The notes below the pieces were generated by a model. The model saw only the letters and a program-made list of their open reading frames with translations. It was not told where the DNA came from and ran no database searches. Below are positions 11,070 to 22,463 of a stretch of DNA of 64,000 nt, one piece after another. A program made the position numbers and the translations under genes. The stretch's first letter is position 1, and the number at the start of each line of letters is the position of its first letter. The DNA is taken from the NCBI GenBank assembly GCA_963585895.1, contig CAUZXS010000173.1:70001-134000 (forward strand). The letters are read 5' to 3'. The stretch is from Sepioteuthis lessoniana (Eukaryota > Mollusca > Cephalopoda > Myopsida > Loliginidae).

Positions 11070-12560
11070 GCATGATTTTATTTACAGGACCTCACGCACC
11101 AAGAGCAAGTTATCTCGAATTGATCTTCCCTTCACAGCGTAGTTCTGTTCAGGTCCGATCAAATCACTAATGGCAAGTGGCAAATGGTTCGTTAAGACCC
11201 GGGCCAAAATCTTTAACTCTGTGTTAAGCAGAGTTATGAACCTATAGCTGTCTAATTCCTCCCAAACATGCCTATCACCTTTCTTCAGCAATGTGATCAC
11301 ACTCTGGTTAACGCTTCCAGGGATGGCTCCTTGGGCGAACCAGTGGTTGAACATATGGCACAGACATGTGCAGTAGTCTCTGTTGAGGCCGACCTGCTTC
11401 AATGCATTCAGTAACCAACCCCTTGCATCTAACTGCTTCCGCTTCTCGAAGGTGGGGGAAGTCGGCTAAATTGCGACGAAATTTCTTAACCGGGAGGTCA
11501 GGACAACGAGCAAAGCGATCACAGAAGTGCACCCGAAAGGCCTCGTACATCTTACTATTCGACCCGAGCATGCGCCCGTCTGGGGACTTGAAAATGTATG
11601 ACGGTTTCTCTATCGGTATATCAATTTCGTCCTCAGGCACAAGGGTGTTGCATTTCACAGCTTCGTTGGGAACTCTTTTAAACTTATATCTAACTACGTA
11701 TCCCTTGTCCCATCTAGCTAAATTTACGGCTAGGGAATCTCCGCCTTCCAGTGCCCGGGAAAGCTTATCTTCTCAAGATTTTGCCATCTTGGTCTTATCT
11801 ATGTTGAGCTGGTGACCGTATTTGAGGGTGAAATCTCTAATCCTATGTTTAAGAGATCCCCACCACTTATTACCGTCACCACCCCCACTTATGCCCACTG
11901 AACTAGGGATTCCAGCTGGTCTCGGAAGTCCGATATCTCCAGTCAGGAGGCTAGGCCTATTAGCTAGCCACAGACTGACCCTAACAAGTCTATGGTCAGT
12001 CTGTGCCACATAGTAGAACGTAGGACACGTAACAAAATCAGTGTCAGCTTTTCTAACTAACATTCTGTCCAGATAAGATCTCACACGGACCGCGGGTGAA
12101 CTAACTTGCCACATCTTCCTCCCTTGGGGATCCAGACGAAACCTGTCAACCAAGTCATGGTGAGCCACAAAATCAATCAGGCTGCTTTCACACCTTCCCG
12201 ACCAACTAGCTCCCCTTCCAACCCTGTCTATCTTGGAATCATTGGTACATAAACCGCAACAATCTGGAACTCGAAACTTTTAACAGCAACATCAGCCACA
12301 ACCAGCCGGGCTCCCGTTATCTGCAAGTTCAAGATGTACATCAGCATTAAGGCGGTGTCTAATTAGCAAAGAGACCCAACGCTGTTATGACTGCCGTATG
12401 CTGAAAGGACGACATAGTAATTCTCCAGCACCCGACAGTCCGCAGCGCAAGTGAAGTGAGTCTCTTGCACTGCAGCACTAATCCTACTCAGGTTCGAGAG
12501 TTCACCAAGCAGGTGCACACACTTGCTTGGATCCCTCAGACCCCTTGCATTCAAAGTGGC
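11070..12560 (-). pseudogene. nested non-LTR retrotransposon fragment: endonuclease domain and N-terminal RT
   Basis: The minus-strand reading begins near 12560 with MNARGLRDPSKC, then AAVQETHF (the catalytic Glu block of APE-type endonucleases). After a deletion and frame changes come SYLDRMLVRKADTDF and AQTDHRLVRVSL (the terminal Asp-His pair), a linker (11420-11900), and the first RT blocks: GAIPGSVNQSVITLLKKGDR, YRFITLLNTELKILARVLTN and DLIGPEQNYAVKGRSIRDNL, ending at 11082. The catalytic YADD region and 3' end are absent. A LINE fragment that keeps its 5' domains but lacks its 3' end is the reverse of usual LINE truncation, so a later deletion or rearrangement is likely. The protein is broken into at least five reading segments and is certainly inactive. 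The clade is probably L1/Tx1-like, from motif wording only. Confidence 0.85.
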
Positions 12561-12599
12561 AAGAACTTAAACAAAAAAAAAAACAATAATAATAATGTT

Positions 12600-13320
12600 A
12601 TCCCTATCGCTATAAATGGCGACCTTCCTACTTAAGAGAACACGCAACCACATATAAAAACAAACTAAATATACCACTACAAAAATGGAAATTAAACCTA
12701 AAAACACAATATAAACTCCTACACACCTACCCTAAATTCTTCATCACTGAACCAAACAGTTGCTAGAGATAGAAGCCTTAGTCACTCAAAAATTAAATCT
12801 TATGGTCCATCGGATAACATTCGTATCAATGTCACAGCATGAAGACGAACCTATTCAACACTAGTAAAAGTCGGGGTGGTCATGCTGAAGCATTTGAGTC
12901 GGCACTACAGGACCAAACTGCAAAGATAGATACCTACAGTTCGAATGCCAACTCATCGCAGACAGAAGAACAGGGCTGCATGGAACAATAGAGGTGATAT
13001 TGACACTAGCACATCTGCTACTTGCAAGTATAACATTGCTGAACAAAAATCCCGTCAAGTCAGAATAGGTTGTGGTAGTCACTAACATGACACTTAAGGA
13101 ACAAGTTCCCGCCATTTAATGTGTCCAGCATGGGGTCAAACGTCCCACACTCGTGGAAACCCAACCATTTTTCGACAGTGTGCTGGACAAAGGAACATCG
13201 CCGAGCGGTGATAAAATGTTTCGAAGGTGATGAGGCTCCCATGAATACTCTGATTTTCCATATCACGTTCAACCAAATAAGGGTTCACATTCATATCTCC
13301 AGACGGTGACCGGGTAACAG
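12600..13320 (+). pseudogene. gypsy gag remnant
   Basis: The block from 12885 (EAFESALQDQTAKI) aligns by eye with KAFEIAMQDQNEIS in the gag of the other gypsy relic (minus strand near 51560). IKCFEGDEAPMNTLIFHIT at 13220-13270 aligns with QCIEDEEATLNPLIAHIV of that relic. The zinc knuckle is decayed: NHFSTVC survives at about 13165-13185, but the leading Cys pair has become non-Cys. Upstream of 12880, similarity is too weak to place a start or a primer-binding site. Gag would package the element RNA. This copy cannot be functional. Confidence 0.65.
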
Positions 13321-13389
13321 AAATGAATGTATCCGTAATCCTGTTTTCACCAAAAACGGGTTGTGAATATTCTTAGTACTACACTAAAG

Positions 13390-13690
13390 GTTTTCCCCGA
13401 CAATGGTTCCACTATTTGTCTTGGGGTACCAAAACATTTGCTAAACATGGGTCTCATAGAGTATAACCTTGTCTTATCAAGGAAGATCATTCGGACAGTG
13501 GAAGCTTACAGGCTCATGTGTCACGGTTGACTGCCTGTTGAATTTGTGGTTAGAGGAAAAACAACTACACAAACCCTCTACATATACAAGGACATCCAGC
13601 GCCTTTATTTCAGCAGAAAAGCCTACATTGATGTGGGAATATTGTATGAAAATTTACCAAACCCTTTAGCAGACAAACAATAGCAAGCTT
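13390..13690 (+). pseudogene. gypsy protease remnant
   Basis: FPDNGSTICLG at 13393-13425 is the aspartic protease active-site region, with Asp-Asn-Gly in place of the usual Asp-Ser/Thr-Gly. PKHLLNMGL and, after an in-frame stop, the flap-side segment (TLYIYKDIQRLYFSRKAYID) follow to about 13650. The other relic keeps DSGATMCLG at 51083-51105 on the minus strand. Confidence 0.7.
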
Positions 13691-13739
13691 AAGAGCTGGC
13701 TCCTGAACAAATTTTGCAAAGACAGCATTCAATAAAAAC

Positions 13740-14650
13740 GTGGAATTCCTAGATATGTCCAACGCTACTGCCCATATTCACCTCACAGAGGGAGAAGTCC
13801 CTAAAGCCAAGCACAACCCAATTCCCGTGCCTTTCGATTTCAAAGAACCACTAAGACTAGCTCTTTGTAAGGATATGGAAAGAAGTATCACAGCTCCTGT
13901 ACCCGTGGGCATGCCTAAAGAGCGGTGCAGCACAGTGGTCATAACTGCTAAAAAAGAATGGTAATCCACCGAGAACTGTAGATTACCAACTCCTTAAGTC
14001 TCAATGCAGGCGGAAAACCCACCACACTGGATCGCTATTCCATTTGGCACTGCAAGAGCCGCATAGAAAATATAACAGTCAAAGGTACCATTCAATCCCC
14101 TTAGACAAAGAGTCCTAACCATTGACAACCTTCATAACTGAGTGGGGAAGGTTCATGTATCTTCAGATGCCTCAAGTTATCTTGCATCTGGAAACGCCTA
14201 AACTCGCAGATATGACTAGATAATCAAAGATATCCCACGCAAGGTGAAGACTGTAGACGATACCCTACTATATGGAGGGAGCCTTTTATCACATTTTTTA
14301 TTTCCTGCTCCAATGTGCGAAGAACGGAATTCTACTCAACTCAGACAAATTCCAATTCTGTCAGGATGTGGTGCATTATGGAGGCCTCCTGATAACTCTT
14401 TCTGAATCCATGATACAGGCGATACTCAACTTTCCGGTCCCAGGGACAATTACAGACGCCAGATTATGGTTTGGACTCATCAACGAAGTAGCCTGGGCAT
14501 ACTCATTGGTTTCAGTCATGAAGCCTTTTTTAGACCTTGTCAAAGAGGACTCCAAATTCGCTTGGAACCAAAGTCTTGAGGACGCATTTAAAGACTCAAA
14601 GCGAGTAATGATTGACCTAGTCCAGAAAAGTGTAGCCACGTTTGACAAGG
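13740..14650 (+). pseudogene. gypsy reverse transcriptase remnant
   Basis: EGEVPKAKHNPIPVPFDF and SITAPVPVGMPKERCSTVVI (13790-13950) are the N-terminal RT blocks. A frameshift leads to RTVDYQ-L, a THHTG-LFHLAL segment and a shortened central part. The catalytic Asp pair survives as VDDTLLY at 14253-14273. Next, in another frame (14272-14781), come KFQFCQDVVHYGGLLIT, NFPVPGTITDARLWFGLINE and the thumb/connection region. Several frame changes and internal deletions make it non-functional. Confidence 0.85.
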
Positions 14651-15060
14651 ACCAAGTAACTTGTCTTGTTCTAGATTGGAGCAAAGAAGGGATGGGTTTC
14701 CTAAAGCATTACCAATGCACTGTAGAAAACCTTAGGTTGGCGCCTGATATTTGCCGGCAGCAGATTTTGTGTAGATGCTGAGCGTAGATTGCTAGCAGCA
14801 ATAGAATGGGCATTGGAGAAATGCCGTATGTTTGTCATGGGTTGCCCAAACATCATAGTGAAGACTGAAGGCGATCGAGATCTGAGCAAGATCCAAAATC
14901 CCCGGCTTTTTCGACTGAAGAAAAAAACCATCTAGCACTGCCCCGGGAAGTATCCTGGGGCATTAAGAGGTTCTGACACAGTTTCCCGTCACCCAGTGGC
15001 CATGTTGCAGGCCCTCCTCGATGTGTTTCTAGCTAAGCCCTCACAGTCAGATATTCTGGA
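14650..15060 (+). pseudogene. gypsy RNase H remnant
   Basis: CLVLDWSKEGMGF near 14660-14700 holds the first RNase H Asp. The middle is shortened and contains EWALEKCRMFVMGCPNIIV, GDRDLSKIQNPRLFRLK-K and, near 14940, CPGK, followed by VSRHPVAMLQALLDVF. The segment expected around the RNase H Glu is missing, as is the usual TDH-P-L block. Confidence 0.75.
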
Positions 15061-15169
15061 GTCTAAGTGATATGACAGTCAACAGCCTTAATGGCAACAT
15101 TAGCAGGCAGCAATAATATAGCCTGTCAACAGATATCAAAAATATGAAAAATTAATGTGTGATACAGCA

Positions 15170-15670
15170 AGACTTCTCTATGACACATAATCTTACTGCA
15201 ACTGAGGCTCGTGAATATTGGGAGGTGAGGCGTTGTGTCAGCACTGACAATGGCTTGGTCTTGTTGGATCGAAGGACTGTCATCCTCAGAACTCAACGGA
15301 GAAAAGTTCTGCACGGCCTACATTCCGCACACCAAGGCTTAGTCGGCATGAAAGTATGAGCCAATGAATCGGTGTACTGGACTGGGATGGATGCCTCAAT
15401 CAGCAGGATTGGGCTAATTGCATAGTATGCTCAAACATTGATTCTAGTCAACCACGGGAGCCGATCTCCTGATGGGCTATTCCTGCAGATTGTCATGGAT
15501 CTCTTTTATGTTGAGGATCGTATATACCTTGTATGAGCTGATAACTGGCTGGCTCATTTTATATCACTTGAACCACAGACAAGTAAACGCCTCCAGGATC
15601 ATCTCAATCTGTCGAGAGATATTCCAGAACTATGGTGGACCACCCTTCCCATCCCTCCCATTTAAGGAAT
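15170..15670 (+). pseudogene. gypsy integrase remnant, C-terminally deleted
   Basis: LRTQRRKVLHGLHSAHQG and a YWTGMDASISR-like segment (15290-15400) match the zinc-binding and linker region of gypsy integrases. QIVMDLF and YLVYA-NW/ITGWLILYHL-like pieces (15480-15570) are from the catalytic core. The frame dissolves after FQNYGGPPFP at about 15645. Most of the core, including the final catalytic Glu, appears to be deleted. Confidence 0.7.
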
Positions 15671-15834
15671 TGTAACATCCCCAAGGGGACCACCCTCACT
15701 CAGTGTTGCTCCCCTCCCTAAGCCAATTCCTCCAAAAATCCCCAGGACATTGTCCAGACTGCACCCCCGTAATTGACCTGGTTGAAAGGAAATAATTTCT
15801 CCCCAAAGGCAATTACGCCCACGAACGGGGTGGT

Positions 15835-15845
15835 AGAAAGGGAGA
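15835..15845 (+). promoter_or_regulatory. polypurine tract before the 3' LTR
   Basis: The eleven-base all-purine run AGAAAGGGAGA lies immediately before TGTAGATTG, the LTR start shared with 10727. This is the expected site of plus-strand DNA priming in LTR retrotransposons. Confidence 0.65.
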
Positions 15846-16200
15846 TGTAGATTGAACATTATACTTACCTTCACAGGAAGGCTGTGATTAGCGTCCAGTC
15901 ACCTAACAAAAAAGACAGTGTAACCGAAGACTCTCTGTTGCAACTATTGGACATCATATGGATAAAGATATATATACCAAAACAAAACGACCAGCCAATC
16001 AAAAGCCAAGGAATACGTTCTTCCCTTATGCAATAATGGAACGTTCCTGGTGCTATAAGTGCTAATACTTTTAAGGCTCAGTCTTCTCCTCTGAAAAAAA
16101 CATTGTTGCTCAGTGAAAATCCTACTGTTAACCAAAGCCAGTAAACAAAGTGAGGTGTTCCCTTTTATGATAAGAATGGTCCAGTATGGCAATTCACATA
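15846..16200 (+). repeat. 3' LTR (right boundary uncertain)
   Basis: It begins TGTAGATTGAAC after the polypurine tract and shares about 80 bases with 10727. A TATATATACC segment near 15970 could be a promoter element. I could not find the terminating CA and target duplication, so 16200 is a guess. Confidence 0.5.
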
Positions 16201-16242
16201 GATAAATGACAGTTATTTTGACAAGATGATTATGTTATATGT

Positions 16243-16244
<2 letters not shown>

Positions 16245-16306
<62 letters not shown>
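16245..16306. repeat. compound (CT)n(CA)n microsatellite
   Basis: About 14 CT units (16247-16274) are directly followed by about 15 CA units (16275-16305). Confidence 0.97.
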
Positions 16307-16309
<3 letters not shown>

Positions 16310-16508
16310 ACTTTATATATGTTATTTGTTATGCCTTCATGAATCATTCAACATTGTCCAACAATGCCTCATCATCTTGGGTCATTTCTTCTTATGGATT
16401 TTCTCGTGGGTCATTATCAGAGATATAATATTTTGTATTTACCCACATGTAAATAGATAAATAAATATTCTTTTTTTACCCACCTCCATTGTTCATATTT
16501 GTGTGATC

Positions 16509-16538
16509 CATATATATATAATATATATATATATATCT
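16509..16538. repeat. (TA)n microsatellite
   Basis: An interrupted AT dinucleotide run lies just before the SINE-2 3' end. Confidence 0.9.
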
Positions 16539-16540
16539 AA

Positions 16541-16826
16541 GTAAAGTTACCGACCATAGTTGAGGGCAACCAGAAAGCTCCCTTTTCAATTGCTACTACA
16601 CCAATGTGTAGGGGAGGGAGCTACTCCTTTCCATGGATTGCTCCACTTTACCCTTGATATGTACTTTATATTGCTGAGTGTTAAGCAAGGAGGTATCAAG
16701 TACCATTTTAAAAGTCTTTGGTATAACGCGACCTGGGACTGAACCCAGGTCTCCCGGATCATTGCTTGACGCGCATGGTGTTTGGTCTCAATGTGGCATC
16801 ATCCATCATGCAGACAATGAGCCGGT

Positions 16827-16828
<2 letters not shown>
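16541..16828 (-). repeat. SINE-2 copy, minus strand
   Basis: Read in reverse it shows ACCTGGGTTCAGTCCCAGGT (box-B/T-arm-like), TTAACACTCAGCAATATAAAG, CAATCCATGGAAAGGAGTAG and a GTAGTAGCAATTGAAAAGGG-like end, as in the clearer copy at 45105. The tRNA-like 5' end near 16790-16825 is partly rearranged. The element ends at GTAAAGTTAC, next to the TA microsatellite. Confidence 0.8.

Positions 16829-16872
<44 letters not shown>
16827..16872. repeat. compound (TG)n(TA)n microsatellite
   Basis: TG units run into about 16 TA units. The array lies at the 5' end of the SINE-2 copy. 16873-17198 is AT-rich with no supported feature. Confidence 0.95.
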
Positions 16873-16874
<2 letters not shown>

Positions 16875-17198
16875 CAAGAAAATATATTGTCTCAATAGAA
16901 ATATTTTATTTTCAACAAGCAGATATCAAAGTAGTTAAAAAAATAATGAAGATTAATTCTATCATTCAATGACATAACCATTAGCATTGACAAATAAATC
17001 AACATAAAGAAATTTTTTATTTCTTTCCAATATATTTCTGGGGTTTTTGATGGGAGGTAAACTGAAAAACCTAAAGTGTTTCCTTTATTTTTGAATCTCT
17101 TGTTACTAAGAAAATGTTCAGTTACTTGAAACCAAATGATAATCCAAATGTATAACACTTAGAATGTGTGAAGGATGTAAAATTTTGCCGTTAAATGA

Positions 17199-17882
17199 CT
17201 TTTTTTTTCTCTTAGCACTTTTTTTGTTGATTGTGGTTTAACATTGTTATACGAAAAAATGACACTCTTTCAAATTTCTTTCTCAATGATCCTCTTACTC
17301 AAAAAAGAAGTGCTACCATATATAATATACACAAAACCCTCAGTGAATGAAGTTGTGAATTCATTTAGACTTAAAACCATTGTTTTAGCATTGATTAGCA
17401 TTCAATACATTTCTTTTCTTGGTCAGCAGACTGAAAAAAAAATAGTAGAATGTTACCTTCAATTCTCAAGTCAGTTCATAAGGAATTTCAGTTGTTGTTT
17501 CAGATTTCTCTGCAATTTATTTGAGATATTCATACTTAAACAAGTTACATTTTTCCATTCAGCTAAATCTCTGCAGCTGTTAGAACAGATTCTTTTCCAA
17601 AGACTTTGTTATCCAAAGTGTTTTGTCTTTCACAGCAAGCCTTATCACAATGATCAGTCACTCTCTTTAGAAAACTTCCTCAACATCACAGTTACTGCAC
17701 CTGGGTACATAACAACAACAAAATATTCATTGTCTGTGTCAAATCACTTTCTTTATGAAATTCATGCACTTGTGAAAATAATCCTCATTAAAGTTTTAGT
17801 TTCCCCAGGAGGATTAAGGATAAAACATTATCATAATAAACTATTAATGATGCACAACTTGATCTCATTACTTACTTTTTAA
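17199..17882 (+). CDS. orphan ORF of about 212 codons, function unknown
   Basis: The frame is open from a stop at 17196 to TAA at 17880. An ATG lies at 17259 and a TTG at 17244. For AT-rich DNA this length is unexpected by chance (rough estimate: well under one such ORF per window). A pyrimidine tract ending in CTCTTAG at 17215 could be a splice acceptor. The product is hydrophobic and rich in Phe, Leu, Ile and Ser, with segments such as FRFLCNLFEIFIL, and shows no motif I recognise. T-richness of this strand lowers stop density and could explain it. It could be a terminal exon, a decayed transposon ORF or chance. Confidence 0.25.
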   Translation, partial: LFFSLSTFFVDCGLTLLYEKMTLFQISFSMILLLKKEVLPYIIYTKPSVNEVVNSFRLKTIVLALISIQYISFLGQQTEKKIVECYLQFSSQFIRNFSCCFRFLCNLFEIFILKQVTFFHSAKSLQLLEQILFQRLCYPKCFVFHSKPYHNDQSLSLENFLNITVTAPGYITTTKYSLSVSNHFLYEIHALVKIILIKVLVSPGGLRIKHYHNKLLMMHNLISLLTF

Positions 17883-20800
17883 AGTTGAATTCATGTAGAT
17901 ATTTTGTTTTAAAATTGTATAAATGAAACACTAATTTTTTCAAGTGTATTCTTATATGTAAATATATAAGATAGTTGTATAAATATCTGCATAGATCTTT
18001 ATATAAGTGTCTCTATGGAAGTAAGTCACTGTATTTTATATAATATTAAATTTTACTATAAACAATAGGCAATTCCAAACTTGGTAATGTGACACTGTAT
18101 AAATAATTATCCCAGGACGAGAGTTCATTTTTATGCGTATGTGACTTCGAGGGCAGTCTGGCACTTGACCCTCAGCAAAAATAAGTCCTCGTCAAGACTC
18201 CTTTCTCGGGCATATGGTAAACTGGCAAATAATGTGGAGGTTAATTTGGGGCTAGACTGATCTCCGACGATGGCGTGGGAGTTTCCAATTTATTTTCACA
18301 TATCCCACCAAGTCTCTCGTTTTCTAACCCCATCGGATAACGGAAAACTTCAAGGTTAGAAAATATTAACTGTAATCAAAATTCCCTTATAATGTTTTAA
18401 GATGAATAGCGAGAATTAATGAAAGCGATACGAAGCTGAAACAGTGTTCGAGGTTTTGGAAGTCGAGTCGAAGTGGTATCAACCTATTGGAGGGTAGTCA
18501 AATTATTTAACACGCAAAATAAACTGCTGGATGTTCACCAATCAGACATCAGCAAAATACTGCGCTTTTCCCCTTAAAACTTAGTCTCTTTTATATTCAT
18601 CAAATCACGCCACTTCACGGAGGCTTGTCTCGTTCTCCTCCATAAAACAAGTCACACCTCTTGCATCCTTTTTTTCTTCTGGTTTCCATGTGCCGGTAGC
18701 AGAGAGAGCACACCTGTTTTTTCGAGGTAAAATTGTTTGTGGCATTACTACTACAAACAGATATGTGCAAAAGAAGGCGACTCGATAGATAAATAACACA
18801 ACCAAACGATTTCAACGTAAGGGTGCATTTAAAATATAACGAAGTTTTAATAGGTGACGACCAAACAAATAAGATTTAAGAAATAGTTCCTTTTTCTTTA
18901 CTCTTTTCTTTTTAAAATACCGGCTATATTAAGTCAGCAGGCAGTATAAAACATCAATGTCTCTCAACAGTCCTTTTCTTCTTTCTCCTTTTTTCTTTCT
19001 TTCTTTTTTCTTTTACTTGAGAAAATGCTTAAGTGGCCGGGCTGAAGCATATAACAAAGTTCATTCACTAATTTACTGTTGATGAAACAGAATCCTTTCA
19101 GTTTCTCTCCTTCTTTTTTGAATACATATAATTCCACTATTTAGGAAGGGTAGAAGGAAAAATAGTTTAAGTTGTTCTTATCTTTTCCAAGGCTTAATTT
19201 TCAGGTTCCTTTCTTTTACAGGCGAGTGACATCCCCCAGAATCGGCTGAATCAGCGCCTTTGACTCTTTTTACAGGGGATTCCCCGGAGTTGGCTAAATT
19301 GTCATCTGTCTTTCGCCAATGTCTGTCCAGAACTAAACTTTCTTTTCCGAATTTCCTCTAACGAAAAAGATGGCGTTTGGTCTATGGGCCAATCATTTGG
19401 CTTTTTCCTTCTCCTGCCATTCTATCCGGTTATGATATTCGAGTGACTGGTTTCTTTCTTTGTCCAACAAATTATTGGTCATGGAGCGCAGGTAGCTTTA
19501 ACCTTCATTCTCCTACTGTTTTAGCGGTCAGTCTTAGCGACTGTTGATTCAAACCAAGAAGGGTAGGAGAATTGACCTCCCTTTCCCTCTCTCGGTAGCA
19601 TACTACGTCACAGTAATATAATGAAAAAATAATAAATCCTATGTTGATTATTTTTCAACCTTGAATGATTTTTTTAAAAATCCAATTAGCAACTGCCATC
19701 TTTTAAGAAATTGATTTAAATTAGTAAAATGATTTTCTTGGGTAACACTTCTTACTATTGATGTTGAGGGTGATCAGACTCCAAAAATTGTTAATTGAAA
19801 TTATATTCTAGCTTCAGTCATCTTATCAGGAGAAGGTCAATTAATCAAGATGAAGCATATGTTGAGGATACTGTTTGTGCAGTGATTTTATAAATGGTGG
19901 CTTCAAAATGCATGTTTGTGTCAGATTGGGCTTAAAACCTTTGGTTGACTGAGACAATATTTTGTCTGATCAGGATGTTTCTTTTTTTCTGGTTTATTCA
20001 TCTATTATTAAACAGGAACCTAGATTTTTAAGCTATTAGAGTTGTTGAATTTCTATCTTTTATCTCTTGAGAAAGTTCACTTCTTACTTGGCTATTTCAC
20101 ATTAGCTATATAGAGTGCCTTAGGTGAAGTTTGAGTCTCATTGGGTGCCCCATTAATATGGCCTTGTTCCACATCCAATCAAAAAGCTTTGTGAATTACT
20201 ATATATATATATAATGTTTTCCTTCCTAATTTTGTCAGTCTCATAACAATAAGTTTCATATATTTTGAAAAAAAAATACCTTTTAGATGAACAAAGTGAA
20301 TAGAATGGATGAACAGCCCAGCAATTTGGTGCAGTTAGAAGATCCTACTGCAAATGGGAGCAATTTATTAGTAATTTTTCATATATTTTGAAATAGAGGA
20401 AAATTTTTTTCCCCTTTACCTTCCCTTATCAACTTCCATTCCTATGTCATGAAGCCAATTTATGGAATGTGTGAGGAATATTGAGTATTTATTAGTCCTC
20501 TTTCGTCTATTCTGCGTGGATGTTTCATCTGAATATTGTTTTTTTTTTCAAATATGAGAAACTTAGTCATAAGACGGACATAAGGAGGTGAGACAACTAT
20601 TCCTGTTTTACTGGTCAGTATTTGAGCACTTTTCCGATTTAAAATGAAGTTTTTTTGATTTGGTAATTTGAAAAAATCTTTGAGTGAAACAAAAAACATC
20701 GTTTATCGATCACTAAAAAATTAATTTTTTCAAACGAAAATTTTTCTTATTTCTTAGAACAAAATAGATTAATTTTTATTTTGTGTAAATTTTTTTAAAA

Positions 20801-21170
20801 TTCTTTTACCCTCAAAATACATTATTGGTAGGTACAATATTCTTCGTTTTAAACATTTTTATGCTTTTTACTTCTTAAAAAAATGAAGGATTTTTTCTAC
20901 GATTATAAAATTACAAAACCATTTTTTGGAAAACCATGAAATTTAAATTTGGCTAATGGAATTCGTATGATATTTAAACATGGCAGGTCTTAAAAACTGA
21001 AGTGATCGTCTTTTATGTTTTAATAAAGAACTGTGACGAGTTAGACAAATTGATTGATATTATTATTATTAAATTATATCAATCAATTAGAAAAAATAAA
21101 AAGAATAAACTTTGTATTTTTCAAACTTATTAAATTCTATGCTCGATTTTAATGCTCAATGACATTTCTT
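17883..21170. other. gene-free block with a CpG-richer core (about 18100-19620)
   Basis: 18110-18840 and 19200-19610 are visibly richer in GC and CpG than the surroundings and resemble young repeat or promoter-type DNA. One short minus-strand ORF (18605-18815) reads KKQVCSLCYRHMETRRKKGC and then KRCDLFYGG, a CX2C-X12-CX2C arrangement as in small zinc-binding domains, but has no further support. 19620-21170 is very AT-rich with long T and A runs and nothing recognised. Confidence 0.35.
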
Positions 21171-21175
21171 TTCTG

Positions 21176-21912
21176 AGTTTGAGGGGTATGAGGCTTGAAG
21201 GTCACGGGCAAAGGGCAAGGCTGTGTTGCCGTTGGATATCTGACCCCATATTTTGGTTATTTTATTTTACCCCCACGTTGTCTGGTCGGTGTAATGCCTT
21301 GCCCAAGAAAGTCCCCAAAAGAATTATACAAAAGGAAATACCGAAACAGATAAGAGACGAAGACATTTCTTTTATACTTTCCTTTATTTACTGGTTTCAA
21401 GAAGCATTCCATGTATGAGGGAGTTTGTCCTGAATACATTGAAATGGTGAATCCTCCAGTTAAGGTGTCAAAAATCGTTTTCATGTATGTATGTATGTGT
21501 CTGCCTTTGGTATTTCGGACTTCCATAAGGGTTAGTTTCCTTTTGGAAGTTCGTCAAAGTCCGGTAAGGGTTAGTTTATTGTTTATTTGTGGGTCTTGGA
21601 TATTTCAGCATAATGCTGACCGAGAGAGAGCAGCTACTGGGTGAAAGGGACTAACCGACGCTACGTCCAAAGACTTATGCGTGGTACCCAGACACGTCAT
21701 CAACGATGTTATCAAAACGCTGGTCACAGCCTGAAAGAGAAAGAATGCCTGGTCCCCTTTGTCAAGAGGAATGCCTTTTTTTCTTTTATACATTCGCCAT
21801 CTCCTTTTCCTGTTAGAGACCTCTGGGAGTTTCTGCAAATTTAATAGTTTTCTTTTTCTTTTTTTTAATGTAATTTAAATTTTTTAAAATTTATTTATTC
21901 GTTCCCTACAAG
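21176..21912 (+). repeat. dispersed repeat IRP, copy 1 (inverted relative to 31494-31992)
   Basis: The copy carries AAGGGCAAGGCTGTGTTGCC, GATATCTGAC-CCATATTTTGG, GTAATGCCTTGCCCAAG, AACAGATAAGAGACGAAGAC, GGAATGCCTTTTTTTCTTTTA, GTTAGAGACCTCTGGGAG and ATTTATTCGTTCCCTACA. All recur in the same order in the reverse complement of 31494-31992. Copy 1 holds about 260 extra bases (about 21382-21640) that copy 2 lacks. They are flanked by the junction halves CTTTATTTA and TGGGTGAA-GGACTAACC. The element class is unknown. Confidence 0.7.
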
Positions 21913-21914
21913 TT

Positions 21915-22385
21915 ATAAGTCAAACATATACACCAATACCGACACGAATCCTTCTCATATACATAGTCACAAACTCATTTATTTTCTGGCAATACCCACT
22001 GGCCAGGGCAGCTGATTGTCTTTTAGGGGTTATGAGAGAATTGTTGTTGGTTATTTTGTTTTTATTTTTTTAGGTTTGTATATCTGACTCCGTTGGTTTT
22101 CTTCTCAATCTATTTTAATTCGTTGGCATCTACTCTTCTGTGAAGGCTGCAAAGATGTTAGATATCTTTTAAGTTTCAACTTTATTTTTAGGCCTTCACA
22201 CGACTACTCTATAGCGAGTAATATCTTCCTGGAGTATTTGAGTATAGTCGTTTCTCAAAACAAAAAACAAAAAGAACACCTTGAAGTGCACGAGTCGTTT
22301 TCGGGGTAGGTATGTCCAAATTCAGTATTTTCAGTTGTGGGTGATGTCCATTTGGTGCTTATAATGTAGATTGCTGTTAGCTGAG
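21915..22385. other. sequence upstream of the candidate exon
   Basis: AT-rich at first, then mixed composition from about 22100. No repeat family or promoter motif could be defined. An in-frame TAA at 22362 lies before the ATG at 22386. Confidence 0.3.
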
Positions 22386-22463
22386 ATGGCTACTACTGGA
22401 GGAAAAATGAGCCAGCGTGCTGCTAAGCGAACACATGGTTTTCCACACGAGCAGCAGGAGAAA
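22386..22463 (+). CDS. candidate 5' coding exon (26 codons) of an unidentified gene
   Basis: An ATG at 22386 in the context CTGAGATGG opens a short peptide: MATTGGKMSQRAAKRTHGFP, followed by HEQQEK. It is low in hydrophobics and compositionally protein-like. Directly after the Lys codon lies GTACGT, a good splice donor. Unspliced, the frame stops at about 22494. An in-frame stop 24 bases upstream makes this ATG the natural start. The locale is GC- and CpG-richer than average, as expected for a 5' exon. No downstream exon could be tied to it, and I do not recognise the peptide. Confidence 0.25.

Larger units (their letters stand above)
10727..16200 (+). mobile_element. degenerate Ty3/gypsy LTR retrotransposon with a nested LINE fragment
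   Basis: The same 80-base block, beginning TGTAGATTGAACAT and running through a TACTTACCTTCACAGGAA segment to GTGTAACCGAA, occurs at 10727 and 15846. At 15846 it is preceded by the purine run AGAAAGGGAGA, the place where a polypurine tract should meet the 3' LTR. Between the two lie, in gypsy order on the plus strand, remnants of gag (12880-13310), protease (13395-13680), RT (13740-14650), RNase H (14650-15000) and integrase (15170-15660), broken by frameshifts and stops. An antisense LINE fragment occupies 11082-12560. The left LTR copy diverges after about 90 bases, so the 5' LTR is incomplete or interrupted. The right end is uncertain. Mag-like gypsy affinity is suspected from motif wording only. 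Confidence 0.75.
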